Assembly (NCBI RefSeq): GCF_014284235.1
Contig: NZ_JACOGD010000003.1
Span: forward strand, 1-64,000
Direction of reading: 5' to 3'
Source of the DNA: Cognatundibacterium curvum
GTDB lineage: Bacteria > Pseudomonadota > Gammaproteobacteria > Burkholderiales > Burkholderiaceae_D
DNA: 64,000 bases
This document shows positions 54,096 through 63,700 of this stretch, one piece after another (position 1 is the stretch's first letter; every line of letters begins with the position of its first letter). The position numbers and the translations under genes are program-made. The notes under the pieces were generated by a model, which saw only the letters and a list, made by a program, of their open reading frames with translations, searched no databases and had not been told where the DNA came from.

Positions 54096-55499
54096 CTAGT
54101 CGTCCAGCCCGACCGCATAGTGATCTGCCTGACGCTGTCCAGGTACCCGGTGGCTGTACACCTCTTTGGTGATAGGCAGCATCGTGGCATCCCATTGTTG
54201 CCATTGCTGTTTCAGGCGCTGAAATTGCGCTGCCTGTAGTACCGCCAGATTGGCGCGTTCACGCGGGTCCTGGCGCAGATCGAATAAAAATTCGTTATTG
54301 CCGATTTTCAGATACTTCAGATAATTATCGATCACCGCGCGCTGCTGAAACGATTTATAACGCCAATACAGCGTGCGTGGAATTGCTTTTTCCTGTTGCG
54401 TCAGTACCGGCAACAGATTCACCCCGTCACTGGGAAAATCCGGGTCGGGCGCGACGCCTGCGGCTGCCAGCAAAGTCGGCAGCCAGTCCATGCCTATGCA
54501 AATCTGATCGGACACAGCAGGCTTGAGTGCGGCGGGCCAGCGTACGATGGCCGGTACCCGTATGCCGCCTTCCAGCAACTCAGTCTTTTGTCCCGACAAA
54601 GGCCAGGTATGAGAAAAACGTTCACCGCCATTGTCACTGGTAAAAATCACGATGGTATTGTCCGCCTGACCGGTTTCTTTTAAGGCCTGCAAGACTTTGC
54701 CTATGCCACTATCCATTGCGGCCACCATTTTTCCATAGGTTTCCAGACTGCCGCCATCAGCATGGATCAGTTTTTTCAGCGTGCCAGCCACGGCTTCATC
54801 CATAGGGCCTTCCCAGGGCCAGTGCGGTGCTGTGTAATGCAGGCTGAGCAGGAAAGGTGCGGCCTCTCTGGCATGCGCCCGCACATATTGCTCCGCGCGC
54901 TGGCTCAGGATGTCGGTGTAATAACCATGCTCATGCACCAGCTGCTCGCCTTCCCACAAATCCACCGGCTCGTTCGCACCTACCCCGGCCTTATGCGTGA
55001 AATAGTCGATTCCACCCTGCATATTCCCGAAAAAATACTGATAGCCACTTTTCAGCGGACCAAACTCAGGTGCTGCGCCCAGATGCCATTTGCCCGGCAG
55101 CGCAGTACGGTAACCGGATTTCCCTAACAGAGAAGGCAGCGTAGGATGGGCAGGCGATAAACCATGCCTGGATTTCGCATCCGGTATCGGCTCTTCCAGC
55201 CCGACGCGCAAACGGTATTGGTAACGTCCGGTGATAATGGCAGTGCGCGAGGCGGAACAGACCGGCGAATTTGCATACGCATGCGTCAGCCGCACGCCAT
55301 CACTCGCCAGTTGATCCAGCACTGGCGTGGCAAAGTCCCGCATGCCATAACAACCCAGATCGGCCCAGCCCAGATCATCCGCCATGATGAACAGAATATT
55401 CGGCCGCGCCTGCTGCGGCTTGGCCTGAACCAGCCCGGATAACATACTGGCAGCCAGGGCTGAGCTTCCTAAAAACTGACGACGTGAAATGGGTGGCAT
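54096..55499 (-). CDS. Tat-exported sulfatase (FGly type)
   Basis: The 467-aa enzyme hydrolyses sulfate esters in the periplasm. A twin-arginine signal (SRRQFLGSSALAASML) precedes the mature protein, and the core starts NILFIMADDLGWADLG with the metal-binding Asp pair. The formylglycine site is Cys81 in VCSASRTAIITG, matching the C-x-[PA]-S-R rule, so it needs a maturase elsewhere. The HIS and metal residues of the arylsulfatase family (GKWHLG, TSDNGG) are present. The substrate is unknown; no anSME or FGE gene is adjacent. Confidence 0.92.
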   Translation of the reverse strand: MPPISRRQFLGSSALAASMLSGLVQAKPQQARPNILFIMADDLGWADLGCYGMRDFATPVLDQLASDGVRLTHAYANSPVCSASRTAIITGRYQYRLRVGLEEPIPDAKSRHGLSPAHPTLPSLLGKSGYRTALPGKWHLGAAPEFGPLKSGYQYFFGNMQGGIDYFTHKAGVGANEPVDLWEGEQLVHEHGYYTDILSQRAEQYVRAHAREAAPFLLSLHYTAPHWPWEGPMDEAVAGTLKKLIHADGGSLETYGKMVAAMDSGIGKVLQALKETGQADNTIVIFTSDNGGERFSHTWPLSGQKTELLEGGIRVPAIVRWPAALKPAVSDQICIGMDWLPTLLAAAGVAPDPDFPSDGVNLLPVLTQQEKAIPRTLYWRYKSFQQRAVIDNYLKYLKIGNNEFLFDLRQDPRERANLAVLQAAQFQRLKQQWQQWDATMLPITKEVYSHRVPGQRQADHYAVGLDD

Positions 55500-55891
55500 A
55501 GTGCGTGCAGACGCAAAATGGAAAACTGGATTTTAATGGCAAGCAGCGCTTAGCTTCCACCGGCAGGCTAGATTCTTTTTTTATAAATTCATATCAGCCA
55601 TCATCTGTAGTGGCTGCAATGGTGCGCTTGTCGCTGGGGTTGGAGTAAAGATAGCAGTGCAATCTGAGCTGATTGCGCATGTGGCAGGCGAAGCTTCAAC
55701 ATCACTGCGACGCTGTTTAAGCAAGACGCCGCTAAAAAAATCAATCCTGCGCTGGCGGGAATTCAGCGTCGTTAAATGCAGGCGATAAGAGCCCAAAAAC
55801 AAAAGTAGAGTAGGGAAGGTTTTAAATAATCCGCCTGAACAGCGCCGCGGAACGAAGACCTGCTAAGTCAGCGCAAGCCGTGTGCCACAGC
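55500..55891. other. Gene-poor region downstream of the accessory gene
   Basis: About 390 bases hold no recognisable gene. A 73-codon minus-strand frame near 55581-55802 has no ribosome site or family features. A transition to more A+T-rich DNA begins to its right. Confidence 0.55.
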
Positions 55892-56065
55892 TTACTTGCC
55901 CGGCTTTTGTACACCCGATGCCGGCGGTAAAAAACCCAGGCGCTGCGCTTTTTCCACCGCTTCGCAAACTGCTTGCTTGACCAGCTTATTCATCATTGCG
56001 CTATCACGCAATTTTGCAGCGATCAAATCAGGCGGCTGCTTTATATCGACTGGAGGTGTTGCCAT
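55892..56065 (-). CDS. Small 57-aa protein of unknown function
   Basis: A 57-codon frame on the minus strand starts MATPPVDIKQPPDLIAAKLR and continues NKLVKQAVCEAVEKAQRLGF. AAGGG lies before the ATG at a good distance. The predicted helices and clean start make it a likely gene. It is divergent from the ATPase-HEPN gene and could be its small partner or antitoxin, but nothing in the sequence shows that. Confidence 0.5.
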   Translation of the reverse strand: MATPPVDIKQPPDLIAAKLRDSAMMNKLVKQAVCEAVEKAQRLGFLPPASGVQKPGK

Positions 56066-56300
56066 GATAAGCCCTTGTGAATAATAAGATCAGTGGCGAC
56101 GCCCTCTGCCACTAATTGTGGATCAGATAAAGCGGAATTGTCATAGACCCGCCACTCATCTGCTATACGAAGATACAGGAACTCTTTCTTGCTAATTAAG
56201 AAATTTTAATGCATTATTGAAATTGGTAATTGGTTAATAAAAGTACTTGTGTGAAGACTTTAAGCGTTTAGTATTAGCAAAATTGGAAGAATTAAAAATT

Positions 56301-58295
56301 ATGAATGACAAGCAGAATCCGGGTATATTGCCAGGTCTCGAACTTCGCGATTTCGGACCGCAAGAAATCCAAATCATTAATAATCTTAGCGCGTTCTGGT
56401 TTGTTTCTGGAGCCTCCATTTTGCGCACGGGGAAAAGGAATAGATTTCCATATGCATTCCTAAAGCCAACCGATCTCTTCATTCAGCGATTTAATTTTCA
56501 TGCTCAGTTGCTCTGTATCTTTCATAATTATCCCGAGGTAGACGGTCGGTTATTAGAAGCTATAGATAAAATAATTGCTACGAACGGACATCGTGTAGAC
56601 AGACTGTGCATTGTTCTTGTCACGAATGGAGAGGTCGTTTCTTCCACGTTATCCCGCTTTGAGGCTGATGGTGACCCTCGGATTATGGTGGCCTTCCGAT
56701 ATCACGAGTTAACTGGAGGGGTGAGCGCCAAGGAAGCGCTTATGATTCGACGGCTCGAAGAAACGCTTTATACAAAAGACCTCTTCTCAATTTCCTCTGT
56801 TCTTAAAACAGAGCGCTATTTCTATGGTCGAAAAACTGAGTTGCAACGGCTGATAGGTCAATATAACAATGGGGAGAATGGTTCGCTTTTTGGGTTGCGC
56901 CGCATAGGAAAATCGTCGTTGCTTTGGGCAGTGCTTCGAACGCTGAAACAAATGACCGTGCCTGTTGCATTTTTAGATTGCTCGGACCCCGGATTTCACA
57001 AAACCAAGTGGAATAAAGCCCTGTTCCGCGTCAAGGACACACTTTTCCGTGCCAATGGCATGGAGGATCTTGGTAAACAAGAGACTGCTTACACAGAAGA
57101 GGATGCCACAACCTGTTTCGCATCAGACCTAGCATTAGTGCGATTCAAATTTAATCGCCCGTCCTACCTGATTTTTGATGAGGTTGAGAACCTTTGTTTC
57201 GATGTTTCATCTTCAGAGCATTGGCGTAGCGGTGAGAACTTCCTTCCATTCTGGCAAGCGATTCGTTCGACATACCAACAGTCCACAAATATGTTTTCAT
57301 TTCTAATGTGTGGAACGAATCCCTATCCCCTAGAGACAGCTTATCTCCCTGGTGGTGTTGATAACCCTATTTATAAGTACATCGAACCCTATTACTTAGG
57401 CTTTTTTAACGTCGATGACGTAGAGCGCATGATCTCTCATTTGGGATTCTACATGGGAGTGACATTTGATCGTGAGGTATATACATATCTAACAGATGAC
57501 TTTGGCGGCCATCCGTTTTTAATTAAACAAGCCTGCAGCTTTCTTCGACTTAATCGTGTTACCGAAAATGTTCCACGGAAGATTCATATTCGAAAAGAAG
57601 AATACCGTGCCGCAAGAGATCAAATCAAAGCGCATACACGAAACTACATTGCATTAATTTTACAAGTGCTAACCGAACGATTCCCTCGCGAGTTTTCCTT
57701 GCTTAAACACCTTGCTGTTGATGATAAAAAGCTGTTTAATGCATATGCGGAAGATGATCCCCGCTCCATTGAACATCTGGTCGGTTACGGTCTAATAGAG
57801 AAGGTTACACAAGATTTTTGCTTTCGCATCAAGCTCGTTGAGGCTGCCGTGCAATATGATGCGCGGGATCTAGCGTGCCCCGAATCGTTGGAAGAACGCT
57901 GGGCATTGTTGAGCAAAGAGCGCAATCAGTTCGAGTTCGGATTCCGTGAGTTGGTTCGTAGCGTAGTTAAGATGGGCTACGGAGCTAAAGCAGGCAAAGA
58001 TTTTATTATCGGTTGTTTGAATAAACAGGTACAGATAGAAAAAGCAAGATGCCTGGATTTCGATGATATTTTCCGTGGGGAGATGTACTTCCTAGACTTG
58101 AAGCGAGCAGTCTTAAAAGACTGGGACAGATATCGGTTCATATTTAACGACGACAAAACTAAGTTCTCGGAATATGTAGATGCTGCGAATAAGTTTAGGT
58201 CTGATGCACATGCTGAGACGATTACGAAAGAAGAGTTCCGTTCAGTTATGCCCAAACTTGTTTGGTTGACCAAGGCGTTAAAGGATAATTCGTAG
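56301..58295 (+). CDS. P-loop ATPase (STAND/archaeal ATPase type) fused to a C-terminal HEPN/Swt1-like domain
   Basis: The 664-aa cytoplasmic protein has an N-terminal domain of about 150 residues that I cannot name. The ATPase follows: FYGRKTELQRLI, Walker A GLRRIGKSSLL (about 198-206), Walker B YLIFDEVENL (about 288-296) and the sensor-like FLMCGTNP. A winged-helix part comes next, then a C-terminal domain with YFLDLKRAVLKDWDRYRFIF and FRSDAHA (about 632-638). That pattern is close to the HEPN domain of the Swt1/ApeA type, where an Arg-x-x-x-His pair cuts RNA. ATG 56301 was chosen for the GGAAG upstream. The gene is visibly more A+T-rich than its neighbours. NTPase plus HEPN suggests a defence or abortive-infection protein; this is inferred from architecture. 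Confidence 0.78.
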   Translation: MNDKQNPGILPGLELRDFGPQEIQIINNLSAFWFVSGASILRTGKRNRFPYAFLKPTDLFIQRFNFHAQLLCIFHNYPEVDGRLLEAIDKIIATNGHRVDRLCIVLVTNGEVVSSTLSRFEADGDPRIMVAFRYHELTGGVSAKEALMIRRLEETLYTKDLFSISSVLKTERYFYGRKTELQRLIGQYNNGENGSLFGLRRIGKSSLLWAVLRTLKQMTVPVAFLDCSDPGFHKTKWNKALFRVKDTLFRANGMEDLGKQETAYTEEDATTCFASDLALVRFKFNRPSYLIFDEVENLCFDVSSSEHWRSGENFLPFWQAIRSTYQQSTNMFSFLMCGTNPYPLETAYLPGGVDNPIYKYIEPYYLGFFNVDDVERMISHLGFYMGVTFDREVYTYLTDDFGGHPFLIKQACSFLRLNRVTENVPRKIHIRKEEYRAARDQIKAHTRNYIALILQVLTERFPREFSLLKHLAVDDKKLFNAYAEDDPRSIEHLVGYGLIEKVTQDFCFRIKLVEAAVQYDARDLACPESLEERWALLSKERNQFEFGFRELVRSVVKMGYGAKAGKDFIIGCLNKQVQIEKARCLDFDDIFRGEMYFLDLKRAVLKDWDRYRFIFNDDKTKFSEYVDAANKFRSDAHAETITKEEFRSVMPKLVWLTKALKDNS

Positions 58296-58340
58296 TTTTA
58301 TAGCGATCAATTGGCGCGAATTTCCACTTTCGGGATAGAA

Positions 58341-58367
58341 GTGGCCTAACACGAAGTGTTAGGCCAC
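58341..58367 (+). terminator. Strong hairpin after the ATPase-HEPN gene
   Basis: GTGGCCTAACAC and GTGTTAGGCCAC form a perfect 12-bp stem around GAA. It lies 45 bases after the gene and probably ends its transcript, although the tail GTTTGAATT is poor in T. The stem contains GCCTAAC and GTTAGGC, the same core heptamers found at the ends of integron attC sites, but the 27-base length is too short for a real attC. Confidence 0.65.
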
Positions 58368-58544
58368 GTTTGAATTACATTAGTTGCTATACCTAAAAGA
58401 AAATAAAATATTGACGTAATTTTATTTCTCTATAAAAATTCCATTATTAATTTTTTAATATTTTCTACAGGCTTAGGCCTAATTAATTCTTTTTGAATAT
58501 GCAATGCCTGCTGAAAGAATTAGTTAAGGTGTGTAGTTTAGATT

Positions 58545-60296
58545 TTACTTCCCAAATGAATCCTTCAAAGTCGTAATCCGGTTAAACACCGGTTTGCCGA
58601 CTGTGCTGTCAACGCGGTCGGTCACGAAATAGCCGTGGCGTTCGAATTGCAGGCGGGTGTCGGGGGCGATGTTGTGTAAGCCGGGTTCGACGTAGGCGCG
58701 TATGGTTTCCAGGGATGCAGGATTCAATAAGGTCATGAAGTCTTTGCCGCCTGCGTCCGGGTTGGCGTCGGTGAACAGGCGGTCATACAGACGGACTTCC
58801 ACTTCCATTGCATCGGCTGCGTTGACCCAGTGGATATTGCCTTTGACTTTGTAATTGGCGCTGCCTTCGGTGCCGGATTTACTGTCGGCGAAGTAGTTGC
58901 AATGTACTGCGATCACGTTGCCGTTTTCATCTTTGTCGCAGCCTGTGCATTCGACTACATAGCCATAACGCAGACGAACTTTATTGCCCGGGAACAGACG
59001 GAAATAGCCTTTGACTGGCTCTTCCATGAAGTCTTCCTGTTCTATCCACAGTTCTTTACCGATGGTGAATTCGCGGTTGCCGCGTTCCGGATGATGTGGA
59101 TGTACCGGTGCGCTGCAGGCGATGTTCTGAGCTTCAGGGAAGTTATCGATGATCAGTTTCAGCGGACGCAGTACGGCAGTGGCGCGCGCTGCTTTCGGGT
59201 CGAGATCTTCGCGCAGGCAGCCTTCCAGCGTGCTGTAATCGATCCAGCCGTCGGAGCGGGTCACGCCTATGCGTTCGCAGAAGGCCTGGATAGATTCCGG
59301 GGTATAACCACGGCGGCGGATACCGACCACAGTCGGCATGCGCGGATCATCCCAGCCGCTGACGATGCCGTCTTCAACCAGCTTGCGCAATTTACGCTTA
59401 CTGGTCACGACATAGGTCAGGTTCAGACGGGCGAATTCATATTGACGCGGTACCGGACGCTGGACAAAACCGCCTTCTGCGGCGCGTTCGATAATCCAGT
59501 CGTAGAAAGGACGGTGATCCTGGAATTCCAGGGTACAGATAGAGTGCGAGATGTTTTCTATCGCGTCTTCCAGCGGATGCGCGTAATCGTACATCGGGTA
59601 GATGCACCAGGCGTCGCCGGTGCGGTGATGATGCGCATGGCGGATACGGTAAATGGCCGGATCGCGCATATTCATGTTTGGCGAAGCCATGTCGATTTTA
59701 GCGCGCAGGATGTGTTCGCCATCTTTGAATTCACCGGCTTTCATGCGACGGAACAGATCCAGCGATTCAGCGGCGCTGCGCTCACGGAAAGGCGAGTTCA
59801 CACCCGGCTTGGAAAAGTCGCCGCGATTGGCTGCCATGTCTTCCGCCGACTGGCTGTCTACATAGGCGTGGCCAGTGCTGATCAGGTGTTCAGCGATGGC
59901 ATAGAATTTGTCGAAATAATCGCTCGCGAAATACAAGTGATTGCCACCGCCTTTGGCTGCGGATTCCTGCCAGTCAAAGCCCAGCCATTTCACGCTGTCC
60001 ATGATGGAGTCTACGTATTCCTGGTCTTCTTTTTCCGGATTGGTGTCATCAAAACGCAGATGGCAGCGGCCATCATAGTCGCGTGCCAGACCAAAGTTCA
60101 GGCAGATCGACTTAGCGTGGCCGATATGCAGGTAGCCGTTCGGCTCAGGCGGGAAGCGCGTGATCACACTGGGCATGCCATCGCGTTGATAAGTGCCTGC
60201 GGCCTGGTCGTTATCGATGATGGCGCGTAAAAAGTTAGATACCGGTGCGGCTTCGGCTGCCGCTGCCGCTGCTTTATTTTTGTTGTCGTTGCTCAT
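58545..60296 (-). CDS. glnS: Glutaminyl-tRNA synthetase
   Basis: The 583-aa class I synthetase charges tRNA-Gln. It has the HIGH motif at residues 57-60 in EPNGYLHIGHAKS, the KMSKS-like TSKRKLRKLV, and the two anticodon-binding barrels at the C-terminus. An Ala/Glu-rich N-terminal extension of about 20 residues precedes the catalytic domain. The ribosome site is weak. It is divergent from dnaE; a promoter for each should lie in the 455-base gap between them. Confidence 0.96.
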   Translation of the reverse strand: MSNDNKNKAAAAAAEAAPVSNFLRAIIDNDQAAGTYQRDGMPSVITRFPPEPNGYLHIGHAKSICLNFGLARDYDGRCHLRFDDTNPEKEDQEYVDSIMDSVKWLGFDWQESAAKGGGNHLYFASDYFDKFYAIAEHLISTGHAYVDSQSAEDMAANRGDFSKPGVNSPFRERSAAESLDLFRRMKAGEFKDGEHILRAKIDMASPNMNMRDPAIYRIRHAHHHRTGDAWCIYPMYDYAHPLEDAIENISHSICTLEFQDHRPFYDWIIERAAEGGFVQRPVPRQYEFARLNLTYVVTSKRKLRKLVEDGIVSGWDDPRMPTVVGIRRRGYTPESIQAFCERIGVTRSDGWIDYSTLEGCLREDLDPKAARATAVLRPLKLIIDNFPEAQNIACSAPVHPHHPERGNREFTIGKELWIEQEDFMEEPVKGYFRLFPGNKVRLRYGYVVECTGCDKDENGNVIAVHCNYFADSKSGTEGSANYKVKGNIHWVNAADAMEVEVRLYDRLFTDANPDAGGKDFMTLLNPASLETIRAYVEPGLHNIAPDTRLQFERHGYFVTDRVDSTVGKPVFNRITTLKDSFGK

Positions 60297-60751
60297 AGTC
60301 TGGCCATTCAGGACGATACGTGATTATTTATGTATTAAATATCAAAAATTTAATTTAATACGGTGATTTTTTTAAGGGATGGCAGCAAACTGTTTTGCCG
60401 CCCCCGTATATACATAGAGGCACACCCAGACCGCGCTTTGCTCATTTAGCCTGCGCAGCGAGGCGTATGCACCCATAGTGGGATGTCAAGTATTTTACCG
60501 TAGCGCAGCACAGAAAGCGCGTTTGTTTGCGCTTCTGGCGGGGAAAAGCGCAGTAAAGCCGCGTCTGGCAGGCTAGTCACAGCACTGAGTGCGCATCATT
60601 TTATTGAAAAGTTAAGTTTCAGCTTATTTCAGCTTATCTGTGCAGCCCTGACAATAAGCCGGTCGCAGCCTGTTACTGTGCAGGCCAGGAAAGCTGGCTG
60701 AAATCTGCGCCGGACTACTGTAACTGCAGCTTGGCGCGGTAGAATAGCGGG
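60297..60751. other. Divergent intergenic region between glnS and dnaE
   Basis: About 455 bases. It begins A+T-rich (60300-60375), which suits the glnS promoter. A tandem TTTCAGCTTA lies near 60614-60636. No frame or RNA gene is evident, and neither promoter can be placed with confidence. Confidence 0.55.
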
Positions 60752-63700
60752 ATGACTACAGAATTGATAATTTCTCCCGACCAGGCAGTGACGCCTGAGG
60801 CCAGCGGCCCGCGCGATCCCCAATTTGTGCACTTACGTGTCCACTCAGAATATTCTATCGTGGATGGTTTGGTGCGCATCGACGATGTGATCAAGGCGGC
60901 GGCTAAGGATAAGCAGCCTGCGCTGGCAGTGACTGACCTGGCCAATTTATTTGGTATGGTGAAGTTTTATAAAGCCGCGCGTGGCAAGGGCATGAAGCCT
61001 ATCGCCGGTTGCGATGTCTGGATCAGTAATGATAATGACCGCGATAAGCCTACCCGCATGCTGCTGTTGGTGAAAAACCGTCAGGGCTATTTGCAGTTGT
61101 GCGAATTGCTGGCGACCGCCTGGCTCACCAATCAGCATCGTGGTCGCGCTGAGCTGCGCATAGAATGGCTGAAGCAATTACAGGACAGCGGTGCAGGTGG
61201 CAATCTGATCGCCTTGTCCGGCGCGCATTTTGGTGATGTCGGTACTGCGATTGACAATGGCAATATCGCGCTGGCCGAGCAATTGGCACTTCAATGGGAA
61301 AGCATCTTCCCGCGCCACTTTTATATCGAGATACAACGTGCCGGTCAGCCGAATATGGACAACCATGTGCGCGCTGCGGTCGCACTGGCGGGCCGTTTGC
61401 GCTTGCCGGTGGTGGCCACTCATCCGGTCCAGTTCCTGAGCAAAGACGATTTCACTGCGCATGAGGCGCGGGTCTGTATCGCGGAAGGCGATATGCTCGC
61501 CAATGGCCGCCGCGTGCGCCGCTTCAATGATCAGCAATGTTTTAAAACCCAGCAAGAGATGCAGACCTTGTTTGCTGATTTGCCGGTAGCATTGAAAAAT
61601 TCGGTAGAAATCGCCAAACGCTGCAATCTGACGCTGGAACTGGGTAAGCCTAAGTTGCCGGATTTCCCGACGCCGGATGGCATGAGCCTGAATGATTTCC
61701 TGGTGTTTGAAGCGCAGCGCGGGCTGGAATTCCGTTTGCAGCATTTATTCACCAACGAAGAGAAGCGTGAAAAAGAGCGGCCACGCTATGAAGCGCGCCT
61801 CAAGTTCGAAACCGATACCATCATCAAGATGGGTTTCCCCGGTTACTTCCTGATCGTGGCAGACTTTATTCAATGGGCCAAAAACAATGGGGTACCGGTG
61901 GGACCGGGCCGTGGTTCCGGTGCGGGTTCGCTGGTCGCGTATTCGCTATTGATTACTGACCTCGATCCGCTGCAATACAACCTGCTGTTCGAACGTTTCC
62001 TGAATCCTGAACGCGTTTCCATGCCCGACTTCGATATCGATTTCTGTCAGGAAGGCCGCGACCGCGTGATTCAGTATGTGAAAGATCGCTACGGTAAAGA
62101 TGCGGTGTCGCAGATTGCGACCTTCGGTACCATGGCGGCCAAAGGCGCGATCCGTGACGTGGGGCGTGTGCTGGACTTCGGCTACATGTTCTGTGATGGC
62201 GTGTCTAAGCTGATTCCTTTCAAACCGGGTAAACAAGTCACCATCGCTGAGGCGATTGTCGAAGAGCCTTTGCTGGCTGAGCGTCAGGAAAACGAGGAAG
62301 AGGTGAAAACCCTGCTCGATCTGGCGCAGCAGGTGGAAGGCATCACCCGTAACATCGGTATGCATGCGGGTGGTGTGTTGATTGCGCCCGGCAAGCTGAC
62401 CGATTTTTGTCCGCTGTACACCCAGGGTGGTGATTCTGGTGTGGTCTCGCAATATGATAAAGACGACGTGGAAGCGGTCGGTCTGGTCAAGTTCGACTTT
62501 TTGGGTCTGACTACGCTGACTATTCTTGACCGTGCGGTGCGTTACATCAAAATGCTGGACCCGGCGCTGCAAGACTTTGATCTGGCCAAGCTGCCGCTGG
62601 ATGACCGCGCCTCGTATGACTTACTGACCAAGGCCAAAACCGTGGCCGTGTTCCAGCTGGAAAGCCGCGGCATGCAGGGCATGCTGAAAGATGCGCGGCC
62701 AGATCGCTTTGAAGACATTATCGCGCTGGTGGCTTTGTATCGTCCGGGTCCTATGGATCTGATTCCCGACTTCTGCAAACGTAAGCACGGCGAGAAATTT
62801 GATTATCCCGATCCGCGTACTGAAGGCATTTTGTCTGAAACCTACGGCATCATGGTGTATCAGGAGCAGGTCATGCAGATGGCGCAGGTGGTCGGTGGCT
62901 ACTCACTGGGTGGCGCTGACTTACTGCGTCGTGCTATGGGTAAGAAAAAAGCCGAGGAAATGGCGGAGCACCGTAAGATTTTCCGTGAAGGTGCGGCCAA
63001 GGGTGGTTTGTCTGAGCAAAAAGCCGACGAGATTTTCGATTTGATGGAAAAATTCGCGGGTTACGGCTTCAACAAATCCCATGCTGCCGCGTATGCGCTG
63101 CTGTCTTACCACACCGCTTATCTGAAAGCCCATCATCCGGCCGCGTTCATGGCAGCCAATATGTCGCTCGCTATGGATGATACCGATAAGGTGAAAATCC
63201 TGGTTGAAGATGCGATGGATATCTGCAAGCTCAAAATGCTGCCGCCGGATATCAATCAGTCTGACTACCGCTTTATGCCAGTTGGCGAGCCAGGTAAAAA
63301 AGCGAACCAGATCCGTTATGGTCTGGGCGCGGTCAAAGGTTCAGGCCAGAATGCAATTGAAAACATTGTTGCTGCACGTGAGGCCGACGGACCATTCAAG
63401 GATTTATTCGATTTCTGCAAACGCGTCGATAAGCGCCAGGTTAACCGCCGTACCATAGAATCGCTGATACGTGCCGGTGCTATGGATAGTCTGGGCAAAG
63501 ACCGTGCGGTGTTGCTGGCTACTGTGACACTCGCGATAGAAGCGGCAGAACAGGCCGATGCGGCCGCCAATCAGGTCAGCCTGTTCGGTGACGATGATGA
63601 TCTGATCCCGCCACCGGAATACATCAGTGTGCCGCATTGGACCGACAAAAAACGCCTGACCGAAGAGAAGCTGGCGCTGGGCTTTTATTTGTCGGGGCAT

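Noticed and set aside
55581-55802. 73-codon minus-strand frame in the gene-poor region
   Set aside because: No ribosome site, no motif, and composition like non-coding DNA.
58341-58367. Integron attC site
   Set aside because: Core heptamers match, but attC sites are at least about 55 bases with a bulged stem; this is a 27-base simple hairpin. Kept only as a terminator with a note.
58830-60230. 466-codon plus-strand frame opposite glnS
   Set aside because: Antisense shadow of a highly conserved gene; no start signal and no protein family.
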